In this document: piece after piece, positions 15,601 to 22,724 of the stretch
Numbering within the stretch: the stretch's first letter is position 1
How the letters are laid out: each line of letters begins with the position of its first letter
IMG/VR virus record: IMGVR_UViG_3300017749_003025
Location: 1 to 30,291 of that record
Direction: 5' to 3' (one strand)
Source: a virus
Length of the DNA stretch: 30,291 bases
Notes under the pieces: generated by a model
Seen by the model: only the letters and a program-made list of their open reading frames with translations
Databases searched by the model: none
What the model was told of the DNA's origin: nothing
Made by a program: the position numbers and the translations under genes

Positions 15601-18600
15601 TCACAAGCAGACAGTCCAGCGGCATTGTTTAATACTAGTGATAAAATTAAAATTACAGATGTATATTCTAACACAGACACAACAGAATTTACTGACAACA
15701 TAACTATTAATACTATTGACAGTAGTTCTGATACTAGTGGACTTCCTCTAAAAGGTGGCAATGGTGCTGTTTGGAAAATTACATTTAGTAACCAAACATC
15801 AGATAGTACTAGTGCAACAGGCGGACTAGCACAACAGTTATATGGTGGCGAGTCAGTTGTTATTAGAACAAGAGCTAAAGTTATATTTGACAATGTTGAA
15901 AGTACAGACATTCGTCCTTCAACAGCAGTTGTATTATCAGAAGGTTCTAAGGTTTATAGATCACTTGCATTTAATGAGCAAGCAATTTCATCATGGGGCG
16001 ATACAGCAGATCAAACATTACCTTCAGGATTTAACCTTGTAACATTTGATGACAACTACAAATACATATTAGCAACAGTTGCAAAGTCTAAATTTGAATC
16101 ACAAGTTAAACTAACACTAGGTGCTGGAGTTGCAGTAACACGTGGTGATGTAGTTACACAAGGAAGTGCAAGTGGTGTTGTTACAGAATCACAAGCAGGT
16201 GCTACTGTAATTTACCTAAGTGATTGGAACGGAACATCATTTACTACAAGCTCTATTACAATAAATGCAACAAGTACAACAGTAACAGACATTGTAGAAT
16301 TTAGTAACACTACAACATTCGGTGCAACAGCAGGTGATACAAAAGTTGCTCTTACAAGTCCTGTAACTGATGCAGATTCTTTGGGCAGACTTAACAGCGG
16401 TTCAATGATATTTGGTTGGAAAGACAGAGTACATGTTGTTGTAGCATACCATGATGGTGAAGGTAATACACAAGGTACTCCGGCAGCCGGAACACAATTA
16501 ACAGGCTTCCCATACTTTGAAGTTGGTGCGGCGGCATTAGTTGATAAGAACACACAAGTAAATCCAACACCTCCAGGTACAGGTATTGCTCGTCCATTAG
16601 ACATAGGTAGTACACAACAAGTTGTTTTAAGTGTTGGTGCGCAGGACGGTATTGGTGCAAGTATTACTGTTAATATTTCACTTAACAGAGCAACAGGACA
16701 TGACTTTAGTAACATTGGTACTGGTGGATTTAACACAAGTAACTATCCAAACATACTATTTGGTAACCCTTCAGAAGCAAAAGCAGAAGCATATACTAAC
16801 TCCGACGTAGCTGAAAAATCTCAAGTTTGGGAAAGAGGCAAAGGGCGTGTGTTTGTTATGTCAACAGACGAAGATGGATTCTTTAGAGTTGGTAAGTTCT
16901 TTGAAGTTGACCAAGGTACAGGTACAGTTAAGTTTGCGGCACAAATTAATATCTCAGGCTTAGACGGACTAGGATTTAGAGATGGTGAAACAATTAGTAA
17001 GTTCACTGGTGATAACGGTATGTCACCAATTGATAACAGTACAGTTCCAACATCATATGCTGTAGAACAATACATTGATAGACGTCTTGGATTTGATAGA
17101 AATATGAATGTTAAGGCGGCACTCTTAGGTGATGGCTTCCTTCCACAAAAGAATCCAATACTAACAATTACAAGAGATTCAAATAACAATCCAAATCATA
17201 CACTGAACATGCAGTCAGGTAGACTTGTACAGTTAGCAGATCCAACTGATGACTTAGATGCAACTACAAAACAATATGTTGATAAGCGTGTTTTTGCTAA
17301 TGACGAAGTTCAAGAACTTAAAGACATTGAACTAAATGATATTAGTTTTGAAGATGATTATGGTAAAAACGATTTATTAGTACTTACAGGTAACAGAAGA
17401 GTCTATGTTAAACAAACAATTGGTAACCCAGATGATTGGAGAATTGGACAATTAATTACTGGTGTTGCTTCTGAAACAGCGGCATACATTGAAGACCTAG
17501 AAGCCAAGACACTTGATAACGGTGAAGAAATATATGTACTAACATACTCACCATTACAAATTACAAGTATTCAAACTAGTGGTGCTAACAATAACTTAAC
17601 AGCACAAAGAGGATTTACTGTTACACAGTCTGGCACAGGTGCTACAGGTGAAATACTTTGGGAACAAGATCAAAGTACAACAAATGAAAATAGACAAGTA
17701 ACACAAGGTAATGAAATACGTTTAATTAACACAACTGGTACATTTGTTGCTGGTAATAGTGCAAACGTATTAACAATTACAGACTTGTTTGGTACAGCAG
17801 TTTCAACAACAGTTTACCCATTATCAATAACAATACCAACTGTATCAGACTTTAGTAATGAAAAGATAGAGAATACAGATGGTGCATATGGTAATACAAC
17901 AGGCGGCTTTGATGGTGCAGTTGTAACAACTACATTAGAATTTGCAAACGCAAGTGAATCAAATCTGTCAGGTGATGGCGTACCAGGAAGTACAACAAGA
18001 AGTGATGTTAACATTGCAGTCGAGCGTATACGTGGTACAATGGATAGCAATGGTCAATTATTAGACCCAGGTTCAACTAAAGTTAACCTACAACTACAAG
18101 CACAAAGTATTATTAATGCTGATGTAAACAACGAAGCAGACATTATACAATCAAAACTTGATATGAATAATGCTCCTGTACTTACTAACAGTAATAACTT
18201 TGAAGATGCAAGTACAGCAGGACAACGTACAAAACAAGCCAATCAAGGTTTAGCGGCATTTAATGCAGATGTGTTTGCTGAAGATCAAATTTGGACACTA
18301 CAAGGTGCTGACGTTACAGCGTTTATTGCATCACTAGCAGTCAATGATGTTATTACACAAACTGCTGGTGCAAAAGAAGCATACGTAGTTGCTACTGACA
18401 CAGGCGTTAACCAAATTAAAGTTAGAGTATCAACAGCATTTACTATTGGTAATGCTGGTGCAAATAGACTTACAAGAATATCTATTAACCAAAGTGACTA
18501 TACACAAGATGCTGATGCACAAAGTAATACAACTATTAATACAATATTAAATACAGGCTTTATAAATGTTAAAGACCGTGGTATTACTTTTGATAAGATA

Positions 18601-21600
18601 CAAGACTTACCAGAGAAAACACTTATTGGTCGTGCTGATATTGACTTTGATGGTGAACAAGAAGGTGCAGGCGAAAGTGGTATTGCTAGAGCTATACCAT
18701 TTAGTTTAGTAGTTGATGAAGGTGGAGGTCTACAAGATAAAGACTTTAACGATAGTGTACTAACAAAAGTTTCAGGTACAATTATTGTTACTACTGGAGA
18801 ACTTACTTTACCAGACGGTACTAATATTACACAGGTAGGTAACACAGGTGCTACAGGTACTATACAAGGTGCAGTAAATACTGAAAACGAATTGGTGCTT
18901 GTAGATACAGCAGGAACATTTAATACTACAGGACAACTACAAATTGTAAGTGGTAGTGCATTAGGTACACAAAGTGTTCCAACATCAGTTATTACTTCAC
19001 AGAATTTACTAGGCTCAGCACTTGTTAAAATACGTGACGGAGTTTATGGATCTAGTATAATTAGTAAAACAGGTTCAGACGATAGTATAGTTAGAACACT
19101 TAAAAACGGTGACACAATTTCAGGTGTAGATAATACACTTAACTTAGGTGGTTGGATTAACCCTAGAGGTTTATTAGTAGATAGTCGCAGAGTACTAGAT
19201 ACACAAAGTGACACACTTTCTATATACACTCCAAACGATCATTTAAGTATACAAATTGAAGGTACTGCACCATCAGCTAATACACCACTTTCAGATAAGA
19301 GTACAGTTAGCATACCAAATGCTTCAGTACAAATTGGTTCAACAACTATTCTTAAAGATCCTATTAACTATGGTGGATTTGCAGGTAACTTCCAACAGAA
19401 CACTGAAGGTCCTACTCAATCAAATAGTGAACCATACTTAGTTACACCTTGGGTTTACACAAACTACATTCAAGCACCAGGTGAACTTACAAGTGAAGGT
19501 ACTGGTATATCAATTGGCGCTGGTGGTAGACACACTGGTCTAAAAGAGATTGGTTTAGTAGTTGCTGGTTATACTGATGCATTTAAAGTAAAAGAAACAG
19601 AAATTTTACTAGGTACTAACGAAGTAACTCGTGTTAAAATTTTAAACGGTTCAACTAGCGTATATAACTCATTTAATATTGTTGATGGCACAGATGTTAA
19701 ATTTAGTGTAGCAGGTAATACAGGTAATACTAGTATTGTTGGTACGTTGGGTGTTACTGATGCTGTTACAGCAAACGCTGGCATTACAGTTGACGACAGT
19801 GTGTTTGATGGTAATAAAATTAGTAGAACTAACGGTGACTTTGAAATTGAAACTGTTACAGTTGCTCCTGGTACAGGTGGTGACATTATACTTAACCCAG
19901 CTGGCGAGAATGTTATATTCAAAGACGGTACTGATGAAAGATTAAACTTTGCTACTACTGAAGATGCTCAAGAGCTTACAACACAGGGTGCGTTTACTAT
20001 TGATGTTAACGGAACAGAAAAAGCCTTTACTGTTGAAGCAACAGGTAACATTGTATTAGATGCAGAGCTTGACATTGAACTTAATGCAAATGGTGGTGAC
20101 GTTGTAATTAAAGATGCAACAGCTGACATATTTAAGTTTGCTAATACTGCAAATGGTTTAAATCTAGATTATCTAGAACAAGATAAAATATTAAGTATAC
20201 GTGGCAACGATGCCGGTACTATGTTTGACGCATTAACTTTCGATATGGAAAATGATGGTAATGCTCAATTTAGTAACAATGTTCTAATTGATAATGACTT
20301 AACTGTTACTGGTAATGTTGCGTTTAATGGTAACATTGAATTAGGAAATGCAGTTACAGATACTATTACAACAAACGCTATTATCACTGACGAAGTATTA
20401 GAACTTAGACTTGATGATAACGGTGCGGCAGGATTTAATTTAAAATTCCAAAAAACAACTGACAATGTTGCTGGTGGTGATGACTTAGGTGTTATTACTT
20501 TCCAAAGTAATGGTGCAGTATCAACTACACTAGATCAAATAAAATCAACTATTACTGCAAATGCTACTGAAGTAACTAACTCCGGCGAGAGAAGTAATAT
20601 TGTGTTTGCTACAGCAAGTGGCGTAAGTACAACTGCTAATAGACTTGTAATTAGTGATACAATAACATCTAGTGCTAACATAGTAGCAAATAATACAGAG
20701 ACTCTTGGTACAAGTGGTACTCCTTGGAGTAAAGCATATGTTACTGATAACTATGGTACACATCACGGTGATATTAAAGACAGTAGTGGTAACGTAATTG
20801 TTGATGTAGGTACAGTACTAGCTGGCTCAGATGCTAACGCTAGTGTGTTCTATGGTAAGTTTAATGGTCCATTAACAGGTGGTGTTGATACTGCAGGTGT
20901 TGCAGACACACTTCAATCATCGCAGGAAGATGGTACTGCAACAGATGCAGATGTTTATCCACTATGGGTAACAAGTAACCCAGCTCATACATCTAGAACA
21001 GGACATGCGGCATTTACTACTGCTAACTTTAAACTGAATCCAAGTAACGGTAACTTAACATTAAACGGTCAACTTGGCGCAGATACAATTAACATTGGTA
21101 GTAGCAATTTAAGTAGTATTGGATTATTAACAGCAGACATTTACGCAAGTGACGGAACAAGTAAAATACTTGAAGCAGGAACTGATGGAGACGATGCTAC
21201 ATTTACTGGAGACGTTACTGGTCAAGTATCTAGTTTATCAAACCATGATACTGCTGACTTATCAGAAGGTACTAACTTATACTACACAGACACTAGAGTA
21301 TCAACATATCTTAGTAATAATAACTATGCAACTACAACTGATGTTGCTAATGCAGTATCAAATGGTGCAAGTGCAAATATAGCAGTTTCTAATACTAACT
21401 CTAGTGCTAGTGACTATTTTATTACATTTACAGATTCAAACGGTGCATCACAATCACTAAGCATTGATAAAGATGGTGGAAATGGTTTAAAATACAGACC
21501 TAGTGATTCAACACTAACAGCAACTAACTTTAGTGGTACAGCAAGTTCAGCTAACTTTGCTGACTTGGCTGAGAAATATGTAGGTGATCAAGCATACGAG

Positions 21601-21936
21601 CCAGGTACAGTATTAGTATTTGGTGGCGACAATGAAGTTACAATTTGTACAGCAAAAGGTGATCGTAAGGTTGCAGGTGTTGTTTCAACAGATCCTGCAT
21701 ACTTAATGAACAATGCACTAAAAGGTGATACAGTTGTTGAACTGGCACTAACAGGGCGTGTACCTTGTAAAGTTATTGGCACTGTTGAAAAAGGTGACAT
21801 GCTTGTAACAAGTGCAATACCAGGTTATGCAATGGTTGATAATGATCCTAAACTAGGTACAGTAATTGGTAAAGCAGTCGAAAGCAAAGACAGCGATGGC
21901 AAAGGTGTCATTGAAGTAGTTGTAGGACGTATGTAA
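9679..21936 (+). CDS. Giant tail-fibre/baseplate-type structural protein (4085 residues)
   Basis: One uninterrupted frame; GGAG lies about 11 bases before the ATG. Residues 10-40 carry the signature EGNDGTGDSIRESFRKVNEN shared with the next structural protein, probably a virion anchor. About 140-180 is fibre-like (PTLGGNLDMAGN). About 385-1770 looks like a beta-helix with pectate-lyase-like turns (ESGIYEEDYPIKVSSQVSV near 750; NDATIIRNCTVQGHGG near 1510). It is interrupted by three copies of a Cys-Arg-Asp...Tyr-Ile motif near 515, 840 and 1385. Seven loose copies of a 'TQ..TGA.G.V' beta module occur at about 670, 1317, 1936, 2154, 2642, 2887 and 3045. SYAVEQYIDRRLGFDRN is at 2458. The C-terminal domain (about 3960-4085: DLAEKYVGDQAYEPGTVLVF) resembles the end domains of other tail fibres, possibly a chaperone-like peptidase G2 relative. 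Probably host-recognition or glycan-binding; exact virion place unknown. Confidence 0.85.
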   Translation: MAKQDVNIGVEGNDGTGDSIRESFRKVNENFNELYAVFGEGGQISLTDLGDIAIDSFENFPSTDSAPVMAGINNDTQGSKLEFFRFASDKFIDPTLDDSIAFDASRIDDDGRPVIVVRAVKSDLASDSAPTLGGNLDMAGNFVAYNPAPANTWKQKAEDNGYTIDDVLITKGYADSNYLKGGGTGTGSQLRVRTEDEISTEDYTFTINSYTSGNAVINDRYIDGVLTTGQGHGFDSSANGASFTYSSTLTSAIDQTSTKALTDLTEFPTGTFFVRVVSDTQLGLYRTKTDAEAGTNKLNVAGGTGTQQLADFYYQPKKLTGDFLANEAIPRESIVRRQGDQMAGKLYLEDHPGELAGIGTPNGIEDLQAASKFYVDNTSFASNINLFVSTTGDDTQASTPPGKEGRSLAYAYRSVNAAARRAEEIVVSSPVEPGPYMQKIEYGANAQSLVSSKIYSADFKAGERADYGASTEKFNSLVIQNKDFVIAETIKWVSLQIATANADLTLTESDPTYIWKNFAYNEAICARDLGYIIDAGRLDTRSSTTANKLSRSAGLRYYSNSSGRLAVTTQEAQTIATINKAKELFESYILINTAYPNPLNADYDQFFDVGLVDAPSAAIDVFSAKIGIVTNIIDNGIDSAPALREGAPYVLRITNGGNDSVWQGKDLNTDLIPGKVVTGSRSGAIGRIITYSNDINDATNTDELELILEEPFEFLVDGAGRDIQNVEVSDSLGDELEYGNRVSQKQITIKVESGIYEEDYPIKVSSQVSVVGDEMRRAIIRPKNRVSQSKWANTYFYRDKYFDGLTLHSNTVTFADEVALTLAGGTLTAYKGDILTQTSTFTYNEAKCRRDIQYILEQAGFDIVLGTNYNQIVQGLAYQNTSAGVVQASQLQQELASIGFAGNRVALLDDVADNTSALSRSRAYFATVLDLIENGNTDENSVNSPGDGNYVADITSTLVFPDFNGVDSNKVAARDKLQANKPFIKTEIIAHINNDTTPPAGFDSDMEDLLEQNIGRWTDALTYNILYGGNDAASTQARLYFTDTSLNINGTYQTVVKAAITHFKTIVTDILTGVTRSGATGNDNTDGINDQVVSGDNASATEGSEAQSLLDIIYNAVNNQTLPTGVTLPTSALNAADISQALRDAKGDIDTNIASGDASVNIIDLTIDFINSNTDSRAVVQEDVVNGTAVVVTYNDGYNPAGANFSASPQFNLTDDLKLNGALQSGLKVASADTTNTKDFDMGWHYASDSRKPINTNSALSVNNLGNRINASLILAENKINIQEDIYDWMDIQATAAQTAGFGTWAETTIVFTGTVTAVKGETMTQATTGASGKVKDDPINAAGKTTVVLVSPTTIFNTANQLTGSESGSHGAAGVPESVNVGKFSFTTKCKRDIGYIVDALANDLTKGRNDASMQVQGLYYEGAVEVGQEEITTQAISRIATVCESLLNVAGIQEPNGTVLTTWKTNFAAAEDGSSGVVTNLINTITYAFNPEYNPPIHNRDMDVFLMNDATIIRNCTVQGHGGFMTVLDPAGQILTKSPYIQTGSSFSQSVNKQAFRGGMFVDGFNGNMPLEIVGRKNGNNFRLFARSKRSQVQVNGVGVGHGLFVRRPEVPAPFYVNGIRYQVNSIINHDQENGTCELILDDNSGVKDGNGNGLGWEGPVTHYTLVNDVRTPQYGQSENYTTVLQTAGNRSQLGNDFTQINDLGYGLLVTNTGLSEMVGMFTYYCHAAYYANNGSEIRSVGGSNAYGNFGLVAAGSDPNEVPQSGELAYNTVQTAKVYRNESAQFEAEEQQNYVYVYDTDFIPLPEGEIDITFAERTALVSFTGTNTVEVTGHGYETGTKVTIENTVGVTGLNDDHYINRVDANTFTIFSDAALTSARNFSGSLSTLGAIIPADEAGTDVRKYEVVNVIPAIVEDLIPAVNQQEFTLSGAVKAHYGDTVTQETTGAIGKVVRPQRTSNVDGVVVGGTTLFISQADSPAALFNTSDKIKITDVYSNTDTTEFTDNITINTIDSSSDTSGLPLKGGNGAVWKITFSNQTSDSTSATGGLAQQLYGGESVVIRTRAKVIFDNVESTDIRPSTAVVLSEGSKVYRSLAFNEQAISSWGDTADQTLPSGFNLVTFDDNYKYILATVAKSKFESQVKLTLGAGVAVTRGDVVTQGSASGVVTESQAGATVIYLSDWNGTSFTTSSITINATSTTVTDIVEFSNTTTFGATAGDTKVALTSPVTDADSLGRLNSGSMIFGWKDRVHVVVAYHDGEGNTQGTPAAGTQLTGFPYFEVGAAALVDKNTQVNPTPPGTGIARPLDIGSTQQVVLSVGAQDGIGASITVNISLNRATGHDFSNIGTGGFNTSNYPNILFGNPSEAKAEAYTNSDVAEKSQVWERGKGRVFVMSTDEDGFFRVGKFFEVDQGTGTVKFAAQINISGLDGLGFRDGETISKFTGDNGMSPIDNSTVPTSYAVEQYIDRRLGFDRNMNVKAALLGDGFLPQKNPILTITRDSNNNPNHTLNMQSGRLVQLADPTDDLDATTKQYVDKRVFANDEVQELKDIELNDISFEDDYGKNDLLVLTGNRRVYVKQTIGNPDDWRIGQLITGVASETAAYIEDLEAKTLDNGEEIYVLTYSPLQITSIQTSGANNNLTAQRGFTVTQSGTGATGEILWEQDQSTTNENRQVTQGNEIRLINTTGTFVAGNSANVLTITDLFGTAVSTTVYPLSITIPTVSDFSNEKIENTDGAYGNTTGGFDGAVVTTTLEFANASESNLSGDGVPGSTTRSDVNIAVERIRGTMDSNGQLLDPGSTKVNLQLQAQSIINADVNNEADIIQSKLDMNNAPVLTNSNNFEDASTAGQRTKQANQGLAAFNADVFAEDQIWTLQGADVTAFIASLAVNDVITQTAGAKEAYVVATDTGVNQIKVRVSTAFTIGNAGANRLTRISINQSDYTQDADAQSNTTINTILNTGFINVKDRGITFDKIQDLPEKTLIGRADIDFDGEQEGAGESGIARAIPFSLVVDEGGGLQDKDFNDSVLTKVSGTIIVTTGELTLPDGTNITQVGNTGATGTIQGAVNTENELVLVDTAGTFNTTGQLQIVSGSALGTQSVPTSVITSQNLLGSALVKIRDGVYGSSIISKTGSDDSIVRTLKNGDTISGVDNTLNLGGWINPRGLLVDSRRVLDTQSDTLSIYTPNDHLSIQIEGTAPSANTPLSDKSTVSIPNASVQIGSTTILKDPINYGGFAGNFQQNTEGPTQSNSEPYLVTPWVYTNYIQAPGELTSEGTGISIGAGGRHTGLKEIGLVVAGYTDAFKVKETEILLGTNEVTRVKILNGSTSVYNSFNIVDGTDVKFSVAGNTGNTSIVGTLGVTDAVTANAGITVDDSVFDGNKISRTNGDFEIETVTVAPGTGGDIILNPAGENVIFKDGTDERLNFATTEDAQELTTQGAFTIDVNGTEKAFTVEATGNIVLDAELDIELNANGGDVVIKDATADIFKFANTANGLNLDYLEQDKILSIRGNDAGTMFDALTFDMENDGNAQFSNNVLIDNDLTVTGNVAFNGNIELGNAVTDTITTNAIITDEVLELRLDDNGAAGFNLKFQKTTDNVAGGDDLGVITFQSNGAVSTTLDQIKSTITANATEVTNSGERSNIVFATASGVSTTANRLVISDTITSSANIVANNTETLGTSGTPWSKAYVTDNYGTHHGDIKDSSGNVIVDVGTVLAGSDANASVFYGKFNGPLTGGVDTAGVADTLQSSQEDGTATDADVYPLWVTSNPAHTSRTGHAAFTTANFKLNPSNGNLTLNGQLGADTINIGSSNLSSIGLLTADIYASDGTSKILEAGTDGDDATFTGDVTGQVSSLSNHDTADLSEGTNLYYTDTRVSTYLSNNNYATTTDVANAVSNGASANIAVSNTNSSASDYFITFTDSNGASQSLSIDKDGGNGLKYRPSDSTLTATNFSGTASSANFADLAEKYVGDQAYEPGTVLVFGGDNEVTICTAKGDRKVAGVVSTDPAYLMNNALKGDTVVELALTGRVPCKVIGTVEKGDMLVTSAIPGYAMVDNDPKLGTVIGKAVESKDSDGKGVIEVVVGRM

Positions 21937-21942
21937 TAAATA
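21935..21942 (+). promoter_or_regulatory. T4-type late promoter (AATAAATA)
   Basis: AATAAATA overlaps the TAA stop of the giant gene. The predicted start at about 21948 leaves a 14-base leader with GCGGAG before ATG 21962. Confidence 0.65.
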
Positions 21943-21961
21943 TAGTAAAGCGGAGACAAAC

Positions 21962-22684
21962 ATGGCACTAAAAACTATAAACCTAGGCGGAGTTGCAAAT
22001 GACGGCACAGGTGATGATCTAAGAGAAGCATTTGAAAAAGTTGTTTTTAACTTTAACGATCTAGATTTAAGAACACCAGAAGCAACTACTGTTCTTAATT
22101 TAGGAAGTGGCGAAGGATTATATGCCAGTTCAAATGTTGCCGAATTACAATTTAAATCATTAGTAGGCGGAAACAATGTAACACTAGCATCTACAGATAA
22201 TGAAATTACTGTAAACGTTGATGCAGGTGTTACACAATTTATTGTGGCTGCCGATACTGGTAGTTTAACAGTAACAGAAAATAATGGTTACACAGTCCAA
22301 GGTGGAACACTTATTTCAACAACAGTAAATGGTAGCAATATTACTATCGACTCAAGTGCGTTAGGATCATTACAAGATGACCCAGCACCAAGACTTGCGG
22401 CAGGCCTTAACGCCGACGGATACAATTTAGGTAACGTTGGTTTAATAAACGCAACAACAGTAACAGCAAACTTTGCAGGCGACTTAACAGGTAATGTACA
22501 TAACATTGATATAAGAGATCTTAACTATTATAAAGAACCTACAAACAGTTGGAACTTTGGATCTATTACGCCTGTTACAGTAACTAACTTATACGACTTT
22601 ATGTTCCAAACAGCAGTTGTAGACTTTGGTGCTATTGCAGGTGGCGGCACAAATGTAAGTTTAGATCTTGGCGACGGATTGTAA
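21962..22684 (+). CDS. Fibre-like structural protein with shared N-terminal anchor
   Basis: 240 residues. The first 35 (NLGGVANDGTGDDLREAFEK, then VVFNFNDLDLR) are clearly related to the N-terminus of the giant protein: NDGTGD, R-E-x-F-x-K-V and NFN-(E/D)-L are shared. The rest is beta-rich and glycine/threonine-rich, with fibre-type repeats (GGNNVTLASTDNEITVNV; LAAGLNADGYNLGNVGLINA, a motif common in phage fibre proteins). The last 40 residues (FMFQTAVVDFGAIAGGGTNV) may be an assembly domain. The gene has its own late promoter and GCGGAG site. Likely a short fibre or baseplate decoration bound at the same kind of site as the giant protein; inference. Confidence 0.75.
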   Translation: MALKTINLGGVANDGTGDDLREAFEKVVFNFNDLDLRTPEATTVLNLGSGEGLYASSNVAELQFKSLVGGNNVTLASTDNEITVNVDAGVTQFIVAADTGSLTVTENNGYTVQGGTLISTTVNGSNITIDSSALGSLQDDPAPRLAAGLNADGYNLGNVGLINATTVTANFAGDLTGNVHNIDIRDLNYYKEPTNSWNFGSITPVTVTNLYDFMFQTAVVDFGAIAGGGTNVSLDLGDGL

Positions 22685-22694
22685 GTCAAGAGAC

Positions 22695-22702
22695 GATAAA
22701 TA
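22695..22702 (+). promoter_or_regulatory. T4-type late promoter (GATAAATA)
   Basis: GATAAATA with a predicted start at about 22708 and a 17-base leader carrying AAAGGA before ATG 22725. Confidence 0.7.
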
Positions 22703-22724
22703 TGCTATATAAAGGATTTTTTGT

